A DNA stretch of 18,665 nt from CAG-826 sp964546565 (GCA_964546565.1 CAZJKC010000034.1:1-18665); one strand, 5' to 3'. Counted from the stretch's first letter, positions 1 to 8,737 are shown. The notes: generated by a model not told the origin, from the sequence alone. Numbers and translations are program-made.

Positions 1-50
1 TTTATTTCCTTAATTATTTTGCAATTATTAGTTTCATTTAATGTGCTAAT

Positions 51-196
51 CTATACATTAGCAAGCATTTCATACGTCTTTGAGTAATAAAATTCGTTCA
101 TAGCGTGAATATCATCAAGTCCTTCGTTTTCATAATAAGATCAACTGTTTGTGGTATAATCGCAATACACAATATAGAATTAAATTCCTTATCCAA
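51..196 (-). pseudogene. Frameshifted remnant of a small hypothetical protein
   Basis: On the minus strand a TTG start at 196 lies 8 nt after an AAGAGG ribosome binding site (205-210). It opens a reading frame beginning LDKEFNSILCIAIIPQTVDL that stops after 32 residues (TGA at 98-100). Another minus frame continues coding-like sequence, GLDDIHAMNEFYYSKTYEML, before a TAG at 51-53. Inserting one base near 121-126 (reading ...IMENEGLDD...) would join the two pieces into one protein of about 48 residues. It resembles small hypothetical proteins common in Firmicutes with an 'IIPQ...YxSKxYExL' pattern; I recall these only by pattern and cannot name a family. A chance pair of short frames is possible, but the ribosome binding site and the coding-like composition argue for a decayed gene. 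No function is proposed. Confidence 0.45.
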
Positions 197-281
197 TTAT
201 TTTACCTCTTCAAATTTAACAAATTTCAATAAAGTAAATAAAACTTTTAAAACAACAATATACGCTTTATTTCGTTATCTA

Positions 282-1067
282 TCATTTTGAAGATGCTTTT
301 CTTTTCTTTTTGCGTTTTTTTATTTCATCCATATATTGATGGTCTAATTCCATCATTTCTAGAACTTTAGGTCTTAATAATTCCTCCACCATTTGCGCAA
401 TTTCAATCGATTTTTTATCACAATATTCATCATATTCAATAGGCTTAAAAAAATGAATTTGTATCGGATTTATCTTATTCTTAAATTTCGTTGATAAAAC
501 TCTAAAGCCGCCAAAAATTGCCACTGGCACAATCCGTTGATGACTGTCGATAGCGATTTTAAAAGTTCCGGCTTTTAATTCATTCATCCGATAATCTTCA
601 TGTCTTGTTCTTGAGCCTTCTGCAAAAACGGTCCAGTTTATATGATTATCTTTTAAAGAAGTTGTGACATGACGAATTAATTTTATTTCTTGTCTTAAAT
701 TATTACGATCGATATACTCACCATCTAATAATTTCATAACCTTACGGACAACCCCTACTTTTTTAGTTTCAATCTTAGCTACAAAGCTAATTGGTTGTTC
801 AAAAAAAGGTATTAAAAGTAAAGGATCAATCATTGATTGATGATTCGGAATAATCAAAAACTTATCGCCAGTTGTCGGGATATTCTCTTCTCCCGTAACA
901 TGATATTCGATTCCGAGTCCTTTATTTAATTTAATCGTTAAATTACGAAATCTTTTATATCGCTTTTCTAAAGGATGTTTATCTAAATGGTGTGACCAAT
1001 TATTAATCCAAAAAAGATTTCTAATAATTAGTCCTCCTACACGCCATATATATCTTGGATACTTCAT
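282..1067 (-). CDS. plsC: 1-acyl-sn-glycerol-3-phosphate acyltransferase (PlsC family)
   Basis: A 261-residue acyltransferase expected to add the second acyl chain to lysophosphatidic acid, giving phosphatidic acid at the cytoplasmic membrane. The LPLAT signature is clear: NHQSMID (residues 75-81) is the catalytic HX4D motif, FAEGSRTR (148-155) the substrate-binding EGxRxR block, and VPVAIFGG (180-187) the fourth block. An N-terminal hydrophobic stretch is short, and the C terminus is a very basic tail rich in Lys/Arg, possibly for membrane-surface contact. The start follows an AGAGGT ribosome binding site with 6 nt spacing. It lies 49 nt after pulA with no visible terminator, so it is probably the last gene of the ftsK unit. 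The exact acyl acceptor cannot be told from sequence. Confidence 0.9.
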   Translation of the reverse strand: MKYPRYIWRVGGLIIRNLFWINNWSHHLDKHPLEKRYKRFRNLTIKLNKGLGIEYHVTGEENIPTTGDKFLIIPNHQSMIDPLLLIPFFEQPISFVAKIETKKVGVVRKVMKLLDGEYIDRNNLRQEIKLIRHVTTSLKDNHINWTVFAEGSRTRHEDYRMNELKAGTFKIAIDSHQRIVPVAIFGGFRVLSTKFKNKINPIQIHFFKPIEYDEYCDKKSIEIAQMVEELLRPKVLEMMELDHQYMDEIKKRKKKRKASSK

Positions 1068-1116
1068 AAATCTACCTCTATATACACTTTAGCACAAAAT
1101 TTCCATAATCGTTATT

Positions 1117-3252
1117 TTATTTTGCGACAATAACTACCGTTAAGCCATTAATCATCAATGATTGAGAATACATCTCATCTTTTAATAAACCAGCTTCATT
1201 AAAGATAACCCGGTAATATTCTTTTAAATCATAATAAATAGTACGCACACTAGGATTGATAAAAATCTTAAAACTTGTCAGTGGCGCAATAGCGGATGCC
1301 TTAATATAATCAATTAATAAGCCACCATTATCGAGATTTTCAAAACGGAACAAACCATTTAACTCTTCAGGGTCATCATATCGTAAAAAATCATACATTT
1401 TCCGCACTTGAATAATGTCATTAACGCATTTAGCCATCCATCGTCTTTCCGAAAGTTTTTGATAATCAAACTGATTGTAACGATCGCCTGAACGATAAGA
1501 ATTATGGTCATGAAATTTTGTCAATCCTACTTCTTGTCCCATATGAATAAAAGGTATTCCATAAGATAAAACAATCACTTCATTCACTAATACCACACGC
1601 CGTAAACGTTGCTCATGACTATCTTGAAGACAGGCAGCCGATATCTTATCATACAAGGTGTTATTATCATGACATTCAACATAATTGACCGATTGATTTA
1701 AAGATGAAAACAAAGGGGGAAAGCAATAATTAATGGTTGAACCCATAAAAGCAAACTTAAAGCCTTCAATATAATCGCTTTGTCCTAATAAATAACCGGG
1801 CATATCTAGTTCATTTAAATTGGTTTTTCCTTTAACAATTTCTCGATATGAATCATTGAAGAATCCAAAATCTTTTAATCTTTGAGCATTGCCCATCATC
1901 GCTTTATCGTGATCATTTAAAGCGGTAGGCATATTCCACCCTTCACCATAAAGCATGATATCAGGACGTATTTCTTTTAAACGTTTGGCCATAATATTCA
2001 TTGTTTCAATATCAAGAATTCCCATCAAATCAAAGCGAAATCCATCTATTCCGTATTCATTAAGCCAATAAAGGCATGAATCAACAATGAAGGAACGGAC
2101 CATTGGCTTTTCACTTGCTAAGTCATTGCCACAAAAAGAGCCATTAGACAATTTGCCATCCGCTGTTTTACGGAAATAATAACCAGGACAAAGAATTTCA
2201 AACGGAGACATTTTTTGGTCATACATATGATTGTATACGACATCCATCACCACACGAATACCATTTTTATGAAATTCTTGAACCATTTTCTTTAATTCGA
2301 TTATTCTTGTGTACGGATTTTTAACTTCCGTGGCATAACTTCCTTCAGGAACATTATATTGCATTGGGTCATAACCCCAATTATATAAACGTGTTGGGTC
2401 TTCTTCATCGACAGTGGCAAAATCAAATATCGGTAATAATTGAATATGAGTAATACCTAATTTCTTTAAATGATCTAAACCAACCATCGCCCCATTGATA
2501 CTTCTTCTTCCTTTTTCAACCGCTCCTAAAAACTTACCTTTATGAACCACATCAGTACCAGGATAAATCGTAAAATCACGGATACTTGTTTCATATATAA
2601 TAGCGTCTGTATATCTTTTGAATGGTGGTAAACAATCGTAACAATAATCTATTTTGGTCTTTTCAAGAGAGACAATTGCGGAATAAACACCATTAGGCGC
2701 GGACGCTACAGCGTATGGATCGGGGGCAATTCTTTTTTCACCCTCAATCATGGCTTCATATAAATACATATCGCAATCATAATCACCTGCTAATTTTAAA
2801 TAAAATACACCTTGTGCAGTTCTAGTCATCTCATAATATTGTTTTTGATCTTCATGAATAATAATCACTAATACATGGCTTGCAAATGGTGACCATAAAC
2901 GAAATTCAACATATTGTGAAGTATAATGCATACCTAAATCGTGGCCGCGATAAGTGTACTCTTGGTCAAACCAATCTTGGTTTTGTAAATGTAAAATATG
3001 AATAGGAAAAGTATTATACTTTTCATCAGATAGAGCAAAATCATGCCCTAAGGCAATTTCTTTTTGTAAAGTCAAATGATATTCAATTTGTTTACCATTC
3101 GAATTCTCTTTTTTTATAGTGGGAACTTCTTGAGCAAAACCATCTTCAATAAAAGTAAAAATCTTATGGGGGTATGATTCACCATCATCTAAATTATAAA
3201 TGATTTTAATATTCTTTTTATCAATAAATTCAGCAAAAACTTTTTCTTTCAT
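1117..3252 (-). CDS. pulA: Type I pullulanase (glycogen/maltodextrin debranching enzyme)
   Basis: A 711-residue GH13 enzyme that hydrolyses alpha-1,6 branches of pullulan-like glucans, glycogen or limit dextrins. An N-terminal beta region (about 1-100) is followed by a CBM48-like domain (about 105-195) and the catalytic barrel. Seen motifs: YNWGYDP (290-296, the type I pullulanase signature), DVVYNH (337-342, region I), GFRFDLMG (404-411, nucleophile D408), YGEGW (435-439, acid/base E437) and VECHDN (525-530, region IV). There is no signal peptide or LPXTG anchor, so it should work in the cytoplasm on stored glycogen or imported dextrins. Its ribosome binding site GGAG overlaps the stop region of acpS, with a 4-nt gap, indicating translational coupling. 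The length is normal for the Firmicutes cytoplasmic form. Confidence 0.95.
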   Translation of the reverse strand: MKEKVFAEFIDKKNIKIIYNLDDGESYPHKIFTFIEDGFAQEVPTIKKENSNGKQIEYHLTLQKEIALGHDFALSDEKYNTFPIHILHLQNQDWFDQEYTYRGHDLGMHYTSQYVEFRLWSPFASHVLVIIIHEDQKQYYEMTRTAQGVFYLKLAGDYDCDMYLYEAMIEGEKRIAPDPYAVASAPNGVYSAIVSLEKTKIDYCYDCLPPFKRYTDAIIYETSIRDFTIYPGTDVVHKGKFLGAVEKGRRSINGAMVGLDHLKKLGITHIQLLPIFDFATVDEEDPTRLYNWGYDPMQYNVPEGSYATEVKNPYTRIIELKKMVQEFHKNGIRVVMDVVYNHMYDQKMSPFEILCPGYYFRKTADGKLSNGSFCGNDLASEKPMVRSFIVDSCLYWLNEYGIDGFRFDLMGILDIETMNIMAKRLKEIRPDIMLYGEGWNMPTALNDHDKAMMGNAQRLKDFGFFNDSYREIVKGKTNLNELDMPGYLLGQSDYIEGFKFAFMGSTINYCFPPLFSSLNQSVNYVECHDNNTLYDKISAACLQDSHEQRLRRVVLVNEVIVLSYGIPFIHMGQEVGLTKFHDHNSYRSGDRYNQFDYQKLSERRWMAKCVNDIIQVRKMYDFLRYDDPEELNGLFRFENLDNGGLLIDYIKASAIAPLTSFKIFINPSVRTIYYDLKEYYRVIFNEAGLLKDEMYSQSLMINGLTVVIVAK

Positions 3253-3256
3253 ATCA

Positions 3257-3574
3257 TTACTCCATCACCAATACCGCAATCGCGTAATCACCATCATGGG
3301 CTATTGAAACTTGGTATCGTCTACCTTGGTATTCTAAATAAGGGGCATGATTTTCATCATACAAAACTTTCATGTTATGAAATTCGTGAAAATCAACGCG
3401 ACCTTTTTTCGCTTTCACATAAGCTTCACGGCATGCCAAACGACCCGCAAAAAATTGCGCTTTCTGATAATGATTACGATACATATTGTATTCTTCATTA
3501 CTCAACAATCTTTTCGCTAAGGCATCTTTTCCTTCTAAACGCGGAATGTATACTATATCGACTCCTATTTCCAT
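3257..3574 (-). CDS. acpS: Holo-[acyl-carrier-protein] synthase
   Basis: A 105-residue phosphopantetheinyl transferase that moves the 4'-phosphopantetheine arm of CoA onto apo-ACP. The family pattern is present: GVDIVYIPR (4-12, Mg2+ ligand D6), FAGRLACREAYVKA (42-55, with the metal ligand E50) and SIAHDGDYAIA (90-100). It is shorter than the usual ~120 residues: the loop after the second motif is trimmed and the usual Lys before E50 is Arg (R49). The start follows an AAGGGAGAG ribosome binding site embedded in the last codons of the upstream M16 gene, 3 nt after its stop, so the two are translationally coupled. In Bacilli acpS is usually next to alr or a lipoprotein gene; here it sits between peptidase-like genes and pulA. 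Confidence 0.92.
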   Translation of the reverse strand: MEIGVDIVYIPRLEGKDALAKRLLSNEEYNMYRNHYQKAQFFAGRLACREAYVKAKKGRVDFHEFHNMKVLYDENHAPYLEYQGRRYQVSIAHDGDYAIAVLVME

Positions 3575-3577
3575 ATG

Positions 3578-4825
3578 TTACTCTCCCTTTGTTATCACAT
3601 GGATGGCTAAAGCACAGTCCTTCCATAGTTTAATATATTCATAAACTAAGTCCATGGTTATTTTTTCATATTCATTTAGCATTTGTAAATAATCAACGCC
3701 ACACATTTTACGAGACACATAATAATAAGGCATATCATCGCTATCAAGATTAAGTATGGCATTACCATAACAATAGGCAATTGAAGTTTGAAGTTTATCT
3801 TGATTTATATAATCTTCTAAATGTGTTAAAAACCATTTAATCTTTGTAATTATTTTTTCTTGATTATTTCCGCTCGTTGATAAGTACATGATATCAATAT
3901 CTTCGCAATTAGATATCATTCCTTGAAGGGAGGTTTCAATGATATTTTCATGATACATTTCTTGAACTAACTTGCTAGAATCCGAAAATAACATATTACT
4001 TACCACTTCATTTAAGACTTCGTGTTGCGTCTTATTAATATTAAGTTTTTCTTCGACATGAAGAAGTTTCAAGCCACCGCCAATAATAGTTAAAGGGACA
4101 TCCATGATCGTTTCTCCATAAGAACATTTTATTTCTTTTGGTTCTTCAAGACCTGTTTTCTTTATTTGATAACCTTTTTTCGCTTTAGGAAGTTTTATCT
4201 TTTCTAGCTCTTCAATTAAATTATGAGATAAATCACCAAAAATGAATAATTGCATTTTATCTAAAGAATAAAAAGCATTAAAGACCCTTTTTAAATCATC
4301 TAAAGTTGTCTTATTTATATCCTCTATGCTCCCCACAATTTCATCTTTGCGTGGGGAATTAATTATTAAATCATTTAATAAGCATTTATATAAGCGACTA
4401 TTTGGACGGTCTAATCCCATTTTTAATTCTTCAATAATAATGGGCTTTTCTTTTTCAACTTTTTCTTCTCCAAAAGATAAAGTTGATGTCATATTTAAAA
4501 GAATTTTTAAGCCTTTTAGTAGATTAGAAGAAGAATCAAAATAGTAAGTGGTATATCCATAGGTGGTAAATGCATTAGCGTCACATCCTATTTTTTGAAA
4601 AAGCGCAAAAGCATCGCCTTTTTTCGTATCAAACAAGCGATGTTCTAAAAAATGAGCAATTCCTTGTGGTGTTTTCTTATTATTAATTTCATAATCCGTT
4701 AACAATGACCCCACAGGAATAGCTACATAACATGAAAAGCTATGAAATCCTGGACGTGAAACAAGCGTGACTTTAAGCCCGGAATGTAAGGTTAATTCCT
4801 GACAATCAACAAAATTATGATTCAT
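3578..4825 (-). CDS. M16 family zinc metallopeptidase, catalytic partner (YmfH-like)
   Basis: A 415-residue M16 (pitrilysin/processing-peptidase type) protein. The inverted zinc motif HFLEH is at residues 58-62, with the distal Glu at about 132-133 in the KPIIIEE segment, so this subunit should be active. Downstream repeats fit the C-terminal half of an M16B fold. It overlaps the preceding M16 gene by 11 nt. The pair and its position after ftsK match ymfF-ymfH of Bacillus, and this gene corresponds to ymfH, the HxxEH-bearing member. M16B pairs form clam-shell heterodimers that cut short unfolded peptides. As I recall, related Paenibacillus and Bacillus pairs have been implicated in removing leader peptides from class III lanthipeptides, but no RiPP genes are visible here. 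No signal peptide, so cytoplasmic. Confidence 0.88.
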   Translation of the reverse strand: MNHNFVDCQELTLHSGLKVTLVSRPGFHSFSCYVAIPVGSLLTDYEINNKKTPQGIAHFLEHRLFDTKKGDAFALFQKIGCDANAFTTYGYTTYYFDSSSNLLKGLKILLNMTSTLSFGEEKVEKEKPIIIEELKMGLDRPNSRLYKCLLNDLIINSPRKDEIVGSIEDINKTTLDDLKRVFNAFYSLDKMQLFIFGDLSHNLIEELEKIKLPKAKKGYQIKKTGLEEPKEIKCSYGETIMDVPLTIIGGGLKLLHVEEKLNINKTQHEVLNEVVSNMLFSDSSKLVQEMYHENIIETSLQGMISNCEDIDIMYLSTSGNNQEKIITKIKWFLTHLEDYINQDKLQTSIAYCYGNAILNLDSDDMPYYYVSRKMCGVDYLQMLNEYEKITMDLVYEYIKLWKDCALAIHVITKGE

Positions 4826-6032
4826 GTTTCTTCACTCCTTTTAAGATATAAGCTCCTTGATAAGTTATGTGCTTAGCTAAATAATTAATGCGCCGCAAAG
4901 AAACATGACTATAGCCATCGATAAATGTCTGTACCTCTTGAGATGGATAATCATGACGAATATTTTCAATCATAATACTTAAAAGTCCCGGAGCCGAGTC
5001 ACATGAACAAAGTAAAGATGACTTTATCATTTCCTTCGCTTCTTCTAATTCTTTTTTACTAAAATGTAAGTTCTCAATAACTTCTTTTATTACTGTTTGC
5101 GCTTTAGCGCTTTGTCTTTGATTAACCGCCGAATGAATAAAAATCATATGATTGTAATAATTTAAAGAAGAGGAAGTAGAATAACATAAACTATTTTTTT
5201 CACGTACCTCGACAAATAATCGGCTCGTTCCTAATTCCCCGATAAGCGCATTTAATAAGCGTGCTTCAAAAAATGAACATGGTTTATCTAATGCATATCC
5301 CATCATTATATGCGTTTGTTCAATGGCTTTTTCTCCTTCTTGCTCCACGATGTCATGTTTTTTTCTTCCTTCAAAGAAATAAGAAGTAATATGACCATCA
5401 AAAGTAAGATGTTCTTTTAAATGATCAATAATTTCATTTTCATTCCCAGGACCGATTCCATAAAGATCTTTAGGAGCCTTGATAATTCGTTGATGTAAAT
5501 CCATTAAATCTTGGCATGTTACCTTTTTAATTTCTTCTTCTAAGCCATAAGGGCTGATGGAGAGCGACCATTCATCATCAAGCAATTCGTTAAATCGTTG
5601 CGAAGCAATATAACGTGGTCGATTTTGCAATTCTTTTAAAAGGTTAATCACAATTATTTTTTGTTCATTAAGTACTTTTTCATCATAACGAGGTTCATAA
5701 TCATCAAAAGCAATTTTATAAATAAAATCCATAGCGTCTTGATAAAGTTGTTGATTTTGGACTAAGCGTTTATCAACAATGGTAAACCCAATTCTCCAAA
5801 ATAAATTATGAATATCAAAAAAATGGGAAATAGAAAAATCAAAAGCATAAAGCCGTTCACTTTCAGTAACAACGGCCGATAAATTATCATAACCACGAGC
5901 TTTATTTTTTAAAACAAAAGATAAAAGGGTCAGTGCTGGTAAATCTTTTTTTAAAAATGGCAACATACAATATATTTTAAAAGTATGCGCATGGAAGCGT
6001 TTATCATTAATATAATTAATCATTTTTATCAC
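4815..6032 (-). CDS. M16 family peptidase-like protein, non-catalytic partner (YmfF-like)
   Basis: A 405-residue M16-fold protein without any HxxEH zinc motif: the N-terminal region (1-90) has no His-x-x-Glu-His anywhere. The C-terminal half keeps the conserved substrate-contact pattern VREKNSLCYS (276-285), equivalent to the Arg/Tyr pair that M16B partner subunits supply. It should therefore be the inactive half of a heterodimer with the following gene, which has the zinc site. The arrangement (5 nt after the small winged-helix gene, 11-nt overlap with the partner) supports coordinate production. By position and type it matches Bacillus ymfF. The identification as M16 is firm; the substrate is unknown. 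Confidence 0.85.
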   Translation of the reverse strand: MIKMINYINDKRFHAHTFKIYCMLPFLKKDLPALTLLSFVLKNKARGYDNLSAVVTESERLYAFDFSISHFFDIHNLFWRIGFTIVDKRLVQNQQLYQDAMDFIYKIAFDDYEPRYDEKVLNEQKIIVINLLKELQNRPRYIASQRFNELLDDEWSLSISPYGLEEEIKKVTCQDLMDLHQRIIKAPKDLYGIGPGNENEIIDHLKEHLTFDGHITSYFFEGRKKHDIVEQEGEKAIEQTHIMMGYALDKPCSFFEARLLNALIGELGTSRLFVEVREKNSLCYSTSSSLNYYNHMIFIHSAVNQRQSAKAQTVIKEVIENLHFSKKELEEAKEMIKSSLLCSCDSAPGLLSIMIENIRHDYPSQEVQTFIDGYSHVSLRRINYLAKHITYQGAYILKGVKKHES

Positions 6033-6037
6033 TACTC

Positions 6038-6250
6038 TTATTTCTTCACTATATAATGTCTATCATCAGGAGCATTTAAATAAATAACTTCATTAGCGAG
6101 CAATTTTTCAAAGATGTCACGAACGGTTACAAAAGAAAAATTGAAAACATGTTGAATTAAAGATATGCTCACTTGTTCTTGGGTTTTAACATAGTCTTCG
6201 ACCATTTGATATTTTTCTTCTTTACTCATTTTAAGAAAATCATTATTCAT
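6038..6250 (-). CDS. Stand-alone FtsK-gamma-like winged-helix protein
   Basis: A 70-residue protein that resembles the C-terminal gamma (DNA-reading) domain of the FtsK encoded just upstream. Residues 13-68 align with FtsK 759-815: KYQMVEDYV against RYEEIKAYV, VSISLIQHVFNFSF against ISINALQRRFHLSF. An ATG at 6262 is also possible, but AGAGG directly abuts it; the ATG at 6250 has GGTGA 5 nt upstream and is preferred, giving an 8-nt overlap with ftsK. Compared with the FtsK gamma recognition helix, the conserved Arg is Asp (VTVRDIFEKL), so it probably reads a different sequence or binds protein rather than DNA. It could arise from duplication of the gamma domain. The role is unknown; tight coupling to ftsK suggests a function with the translocase. 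Confidence 0.7.
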   Translation of the reverse strand: MNNDFLKMSKEEKYQMVEDYVKTQEQVSISLIQHVFNFSFVTVRDIFEKLLANEVIYLNAPDDRHYIVKK

Positions 6251-8729
6251 TTTGTTCACCATCCTCTGATAATTGTTGATTATGAATTAATACTTTACGA
6301 CGATTACCGCCGGTTCCAGCCTTAGAAACGATACCGGCATCTTCTAATTGGTCCATGAATCGAGCAGCTGTTATAAATGATAAATGGAAGCGTCGTTGTA
6401 AAGCATTAATCGATATTTCATCTAAATCCATAACATATGCTTTAATTTCTTCATAACGAGAGTCGTGAACCTCCGACGTACTTGAGGAAGTATTGCCCGT
6501 AAAAGATGGTCCGGCATATGTATGGTCAACTAAATCTAAGAAATTAGGATCATAATTCGGTTGATAACGTTCTTTTAAGAAATTAACGACACGATGTATT
6601 TCTTTAATATCAACATAAGGTGATTGCACACGGGTAAAGCCATCTCCGGGAAGATCTTGAGAATCAACAAGCATATCACCTTTTCCTAAAAGTTTTTCGG
6701 CTCCACCTTCTCCTAAGATTGTTTGCGAATCAACTGGTTTCGAGACTTTTAAGGCAACACGTGTTGGTAAATTAGCTTTAATGACGCCAGTAATAACGTT
6801 TACAGATGGACGTTGTGTAGAAATAACTAAATGAATACCACATGCCCGTGATTTAGCCGCTAAACGAACAATAGGGGCGCTGATATCTTTACAACTATCG
6901 ACTAGATCAGCATATTCATCAACAATCGCAATAATTAACGGCATCGGTTTTAAATTATTCTCTTCCGCATAGTCATTATATTGTGATATTTTGGCAACGC
7001 CTACTTGTTCAAAAGCCGCATAACGATTTTCCATTTCTTGCACTAGTTTATTCATCGCCACTTTTGATTCGCTTGGTTCTTTAATAATCGGGCAAAGCAA
7101 ATGAGGAATATCGCGGTACATGGCAAACTCCACGCGCTTAGGATCAAATAGCATTAATTTAACTTCATCAGGTTTGGCTTTTATAATCAAAGACATAATC
7201 AAGGTATGAATAAAAACTGATTTACCATTACCTGTCGCACCCGCCACTAAAAGATGAGGATATTTCGTAACATCTACACCGATAATATCACCGGTAATGT
7301 CTTTTCCAAAAGGAACAAAGAAACGATATTTGGGATTGTTAACATAAGGCTCCAAGCATTCTTTTAAAGAAACTGTGGTTGATAAAGAATTAGGAATTTC
7401 AAGACCCGATGTCACTTTTCCACGGACAATTTTTTCAAATCGAGCATCAACGCCTCCTAATTGCGAAGAAATATCGTTCAAGTATTTATCAATAATATTA
7501 ACGGATACCCCCCGATTCATTAAGACATCATAACGGGTAACCGAAGGTCCTATTTTAAATCCCGATATCGTTGCGCCGATACCAAAAGAAGTAAATAAGT
7601 CATTAATAACCGCTTGTCTTTCTAAAGCATTACGATTGTTTTCATCTTCGACATCAATGACATTATTATCCGCATCCACAACAATGTTATCATAAACATT
7701 TAATAAATCTAAATCTGGATAGACATAATCTATATTACTCTTCTCTTTGCGTGGAAGTTCACCTCTAACAACGCGTGTCGTTGTTATATCTTTCATAGAG
7801 TCGCTACGATAAGTGACTTTCGATGCCACGGGGACAACAGCCTCTTGATGAACAGTTAACGGACTTTCCGGTGTTTCGTTTTCTATATTATCTTCAAAAA
7901 CTTGATTATTATGTGTTTCATTATCAGTTATTTCATCTTCGTTATCTTCAATATCATCGGCCATAACATTACTAAAGGCCGATGGTTTCTTATCGACTAT
8001 ATATCGAACCTTGGTGGCCCGACTTTCTGTCGGTTCTTCATTATAAACAGGTTCTTCTTCGACTTTTTCTTCTTCAACTTCTTGATTCTCTTTTTCTTCT
8101 AATTCCTTCTCTTTTAATAAAGCTTCTTCTTTTTCTTTGCGTTTTTCTTTACGTTTGTTAAGAAAGCTTTTGAATTTTGAAAAAGGTTGATATAAACAAA
8201 GAATTACCCCGACTACCATTAAAATAAAGGCGATAATCGCTGTCCCAATTGGCGTAATAGTGGTATTTAAAAGGGCAGATAAAAAGTAACCTACTAAGCC
8301 GCCTCCTACCTGTTCTATTTGGGCAACATTATCAATTAATACACCATGCGAAATGCTATTCATTTGAGTGGTAAAGGTTGAAAAGACATTGCTTAAACGT
8401 AAATCCTCACCATTACCTGGAGAAGCCGCAATAATAATGCCGACAAAAAGTAATATAGCGCCTAATAATGTTACATCAATATGAATGCGTAAAGCTTTTC
8501 TTTTAACGGCTAAATATAATCCGAAAAAAAGCATAATTAAATACGCTAAAAAATAAAATACCCCAAAAAGATAAGCAAATGAGAATGTTAAAAACTCTCC
8601 AATTGGACCTCTATTTAAAAGACCAATAATGGCAATAAGTGAAACCATTAATCCAATTAGTATTGTTTCAGCATCTTTCGATAATACGCTATCGGAAGAA
8701 TTTTTTGGTGCTTTCTTTTCTTTTGCCAT
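6243..8729 (-). CDS. ftsK: DNA translocase FtsK/SpoIIIE
   Basis: An 828-residue septal DNA pump that moves chromosome ends away from the closing division septum. The N terminus carries four to five hydrophobic membrane segments (about 23-37, 50-75, 85-102, 143-155, 161-180), followed by a charged Lys/Glu linker (190-290). The motor has Walker A GATGNGKS (497-504) and Walker B IIAIVDEYADL (599-609). The gamma winged helix is at 757-815. The start is set at the ATG at 8727-8729 because GGAGG (8738-8742) lies 8 nt upstream; an ATG at 8744 would overlap that site. In the gamma recognition helix the residue equivalent to E. coli Asn1296 is Ile and Glu1303 is Asp, while Arg1300 is kept. First gene of a seven-gene unit. 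Confidence 0.96.
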   Translation of the reverse strand: MAKEKKAPKNSSDSVLSKDAETILIGLMVSLIAIIGLLNRGPIGEFLTFSFAYLFGVFYFLAYLIMLFFGLYLAVKRKALRIHIDVTLLGAILLFVGIIIAASPGNGEDLRLSNVFSTFTTQMNSISHGVLIDNVAQIEQVGGGLVGYFLSALLNTTITPIGTAIIAFILMVVGVILCLYQPFSKFKSFLNKRKEKRKEKEEALLKEKELEEKENQEVEEEKVEEEPVYNEEPTESRATKVRYIVDKKPSAFSNVMADDIEDNEDEITDNETHNNQVFEDNIENETPESPLTVHQEAVVPVASKVTYRSDSMKDITTTRVVRGELPRKEKSNIDYVYPDLDLLNVYDNIVVDADNNVIDVEDENNRNALERQAVINDLFTSFGIGATISGFKIGPSVTRYDVLMNRGVSVNIIDKYLNDISSQLGGVDARFEKIVRGKVTSGLEIPNSLSTTVSLKECLEPYVNNPKYRFFVPFGKDITGDIIGVDVTKYPHLLVAGATGNGKSVFIHTLIMSLIIKAKPDEVKLMLFDPKRVEFAMYRDIPHLLCPIIKEPSESKVAMNKLVQEMENRYAAFEQVGVAKISQYNDYAEENNLKPMPLIIAIVDEYADLVDSCKDISAPIVRLAAKSRACGIHLVISTQRPSVNVITGVIKANLPTRVALKVSKPVDSQTILGEGGAEKLLGKGDMLVDSQDLPGDGFTRVQSPYVDIKEIHRVVNFLKERYQPNYDPNFLDLVDHTYAGPSFTGNTSSSTSEVHDSRYEEIKAYVMDLDEISINALQRRFHLSFITAARFMDQLEDAGIVSKAGTGGNRRKVLIHNQQLSEDGEQNE
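6256..6260 (-). promoter_or_regulatory. Ribosome binding site that decides the start of the FtsK-gamma-like gene
   Basis: GGTGA lies 5 nt before the ATG at 6250, inside the last codons of ftsK. The earlier in-frame ATG at 6262 directly abuts AGAGG and has no usable spacing, so the later start is favoured. Confidence 0.5.
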
Positions 8730-8737
8730 TACCATCG

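Noticed and set aside
105..290. Plus-strand 61-codon open frame at the left end
   Set aside because: No ribosome binding site, low-complexity AT-rich content, overlaps the plsC end and lies antisense to the gene remnant.
3304..3633. Plus-strand 109-codon open frame
   Set aside because: Antisense to acpS and the M16 gene, both with clear motifs; it has no family signature of its own.
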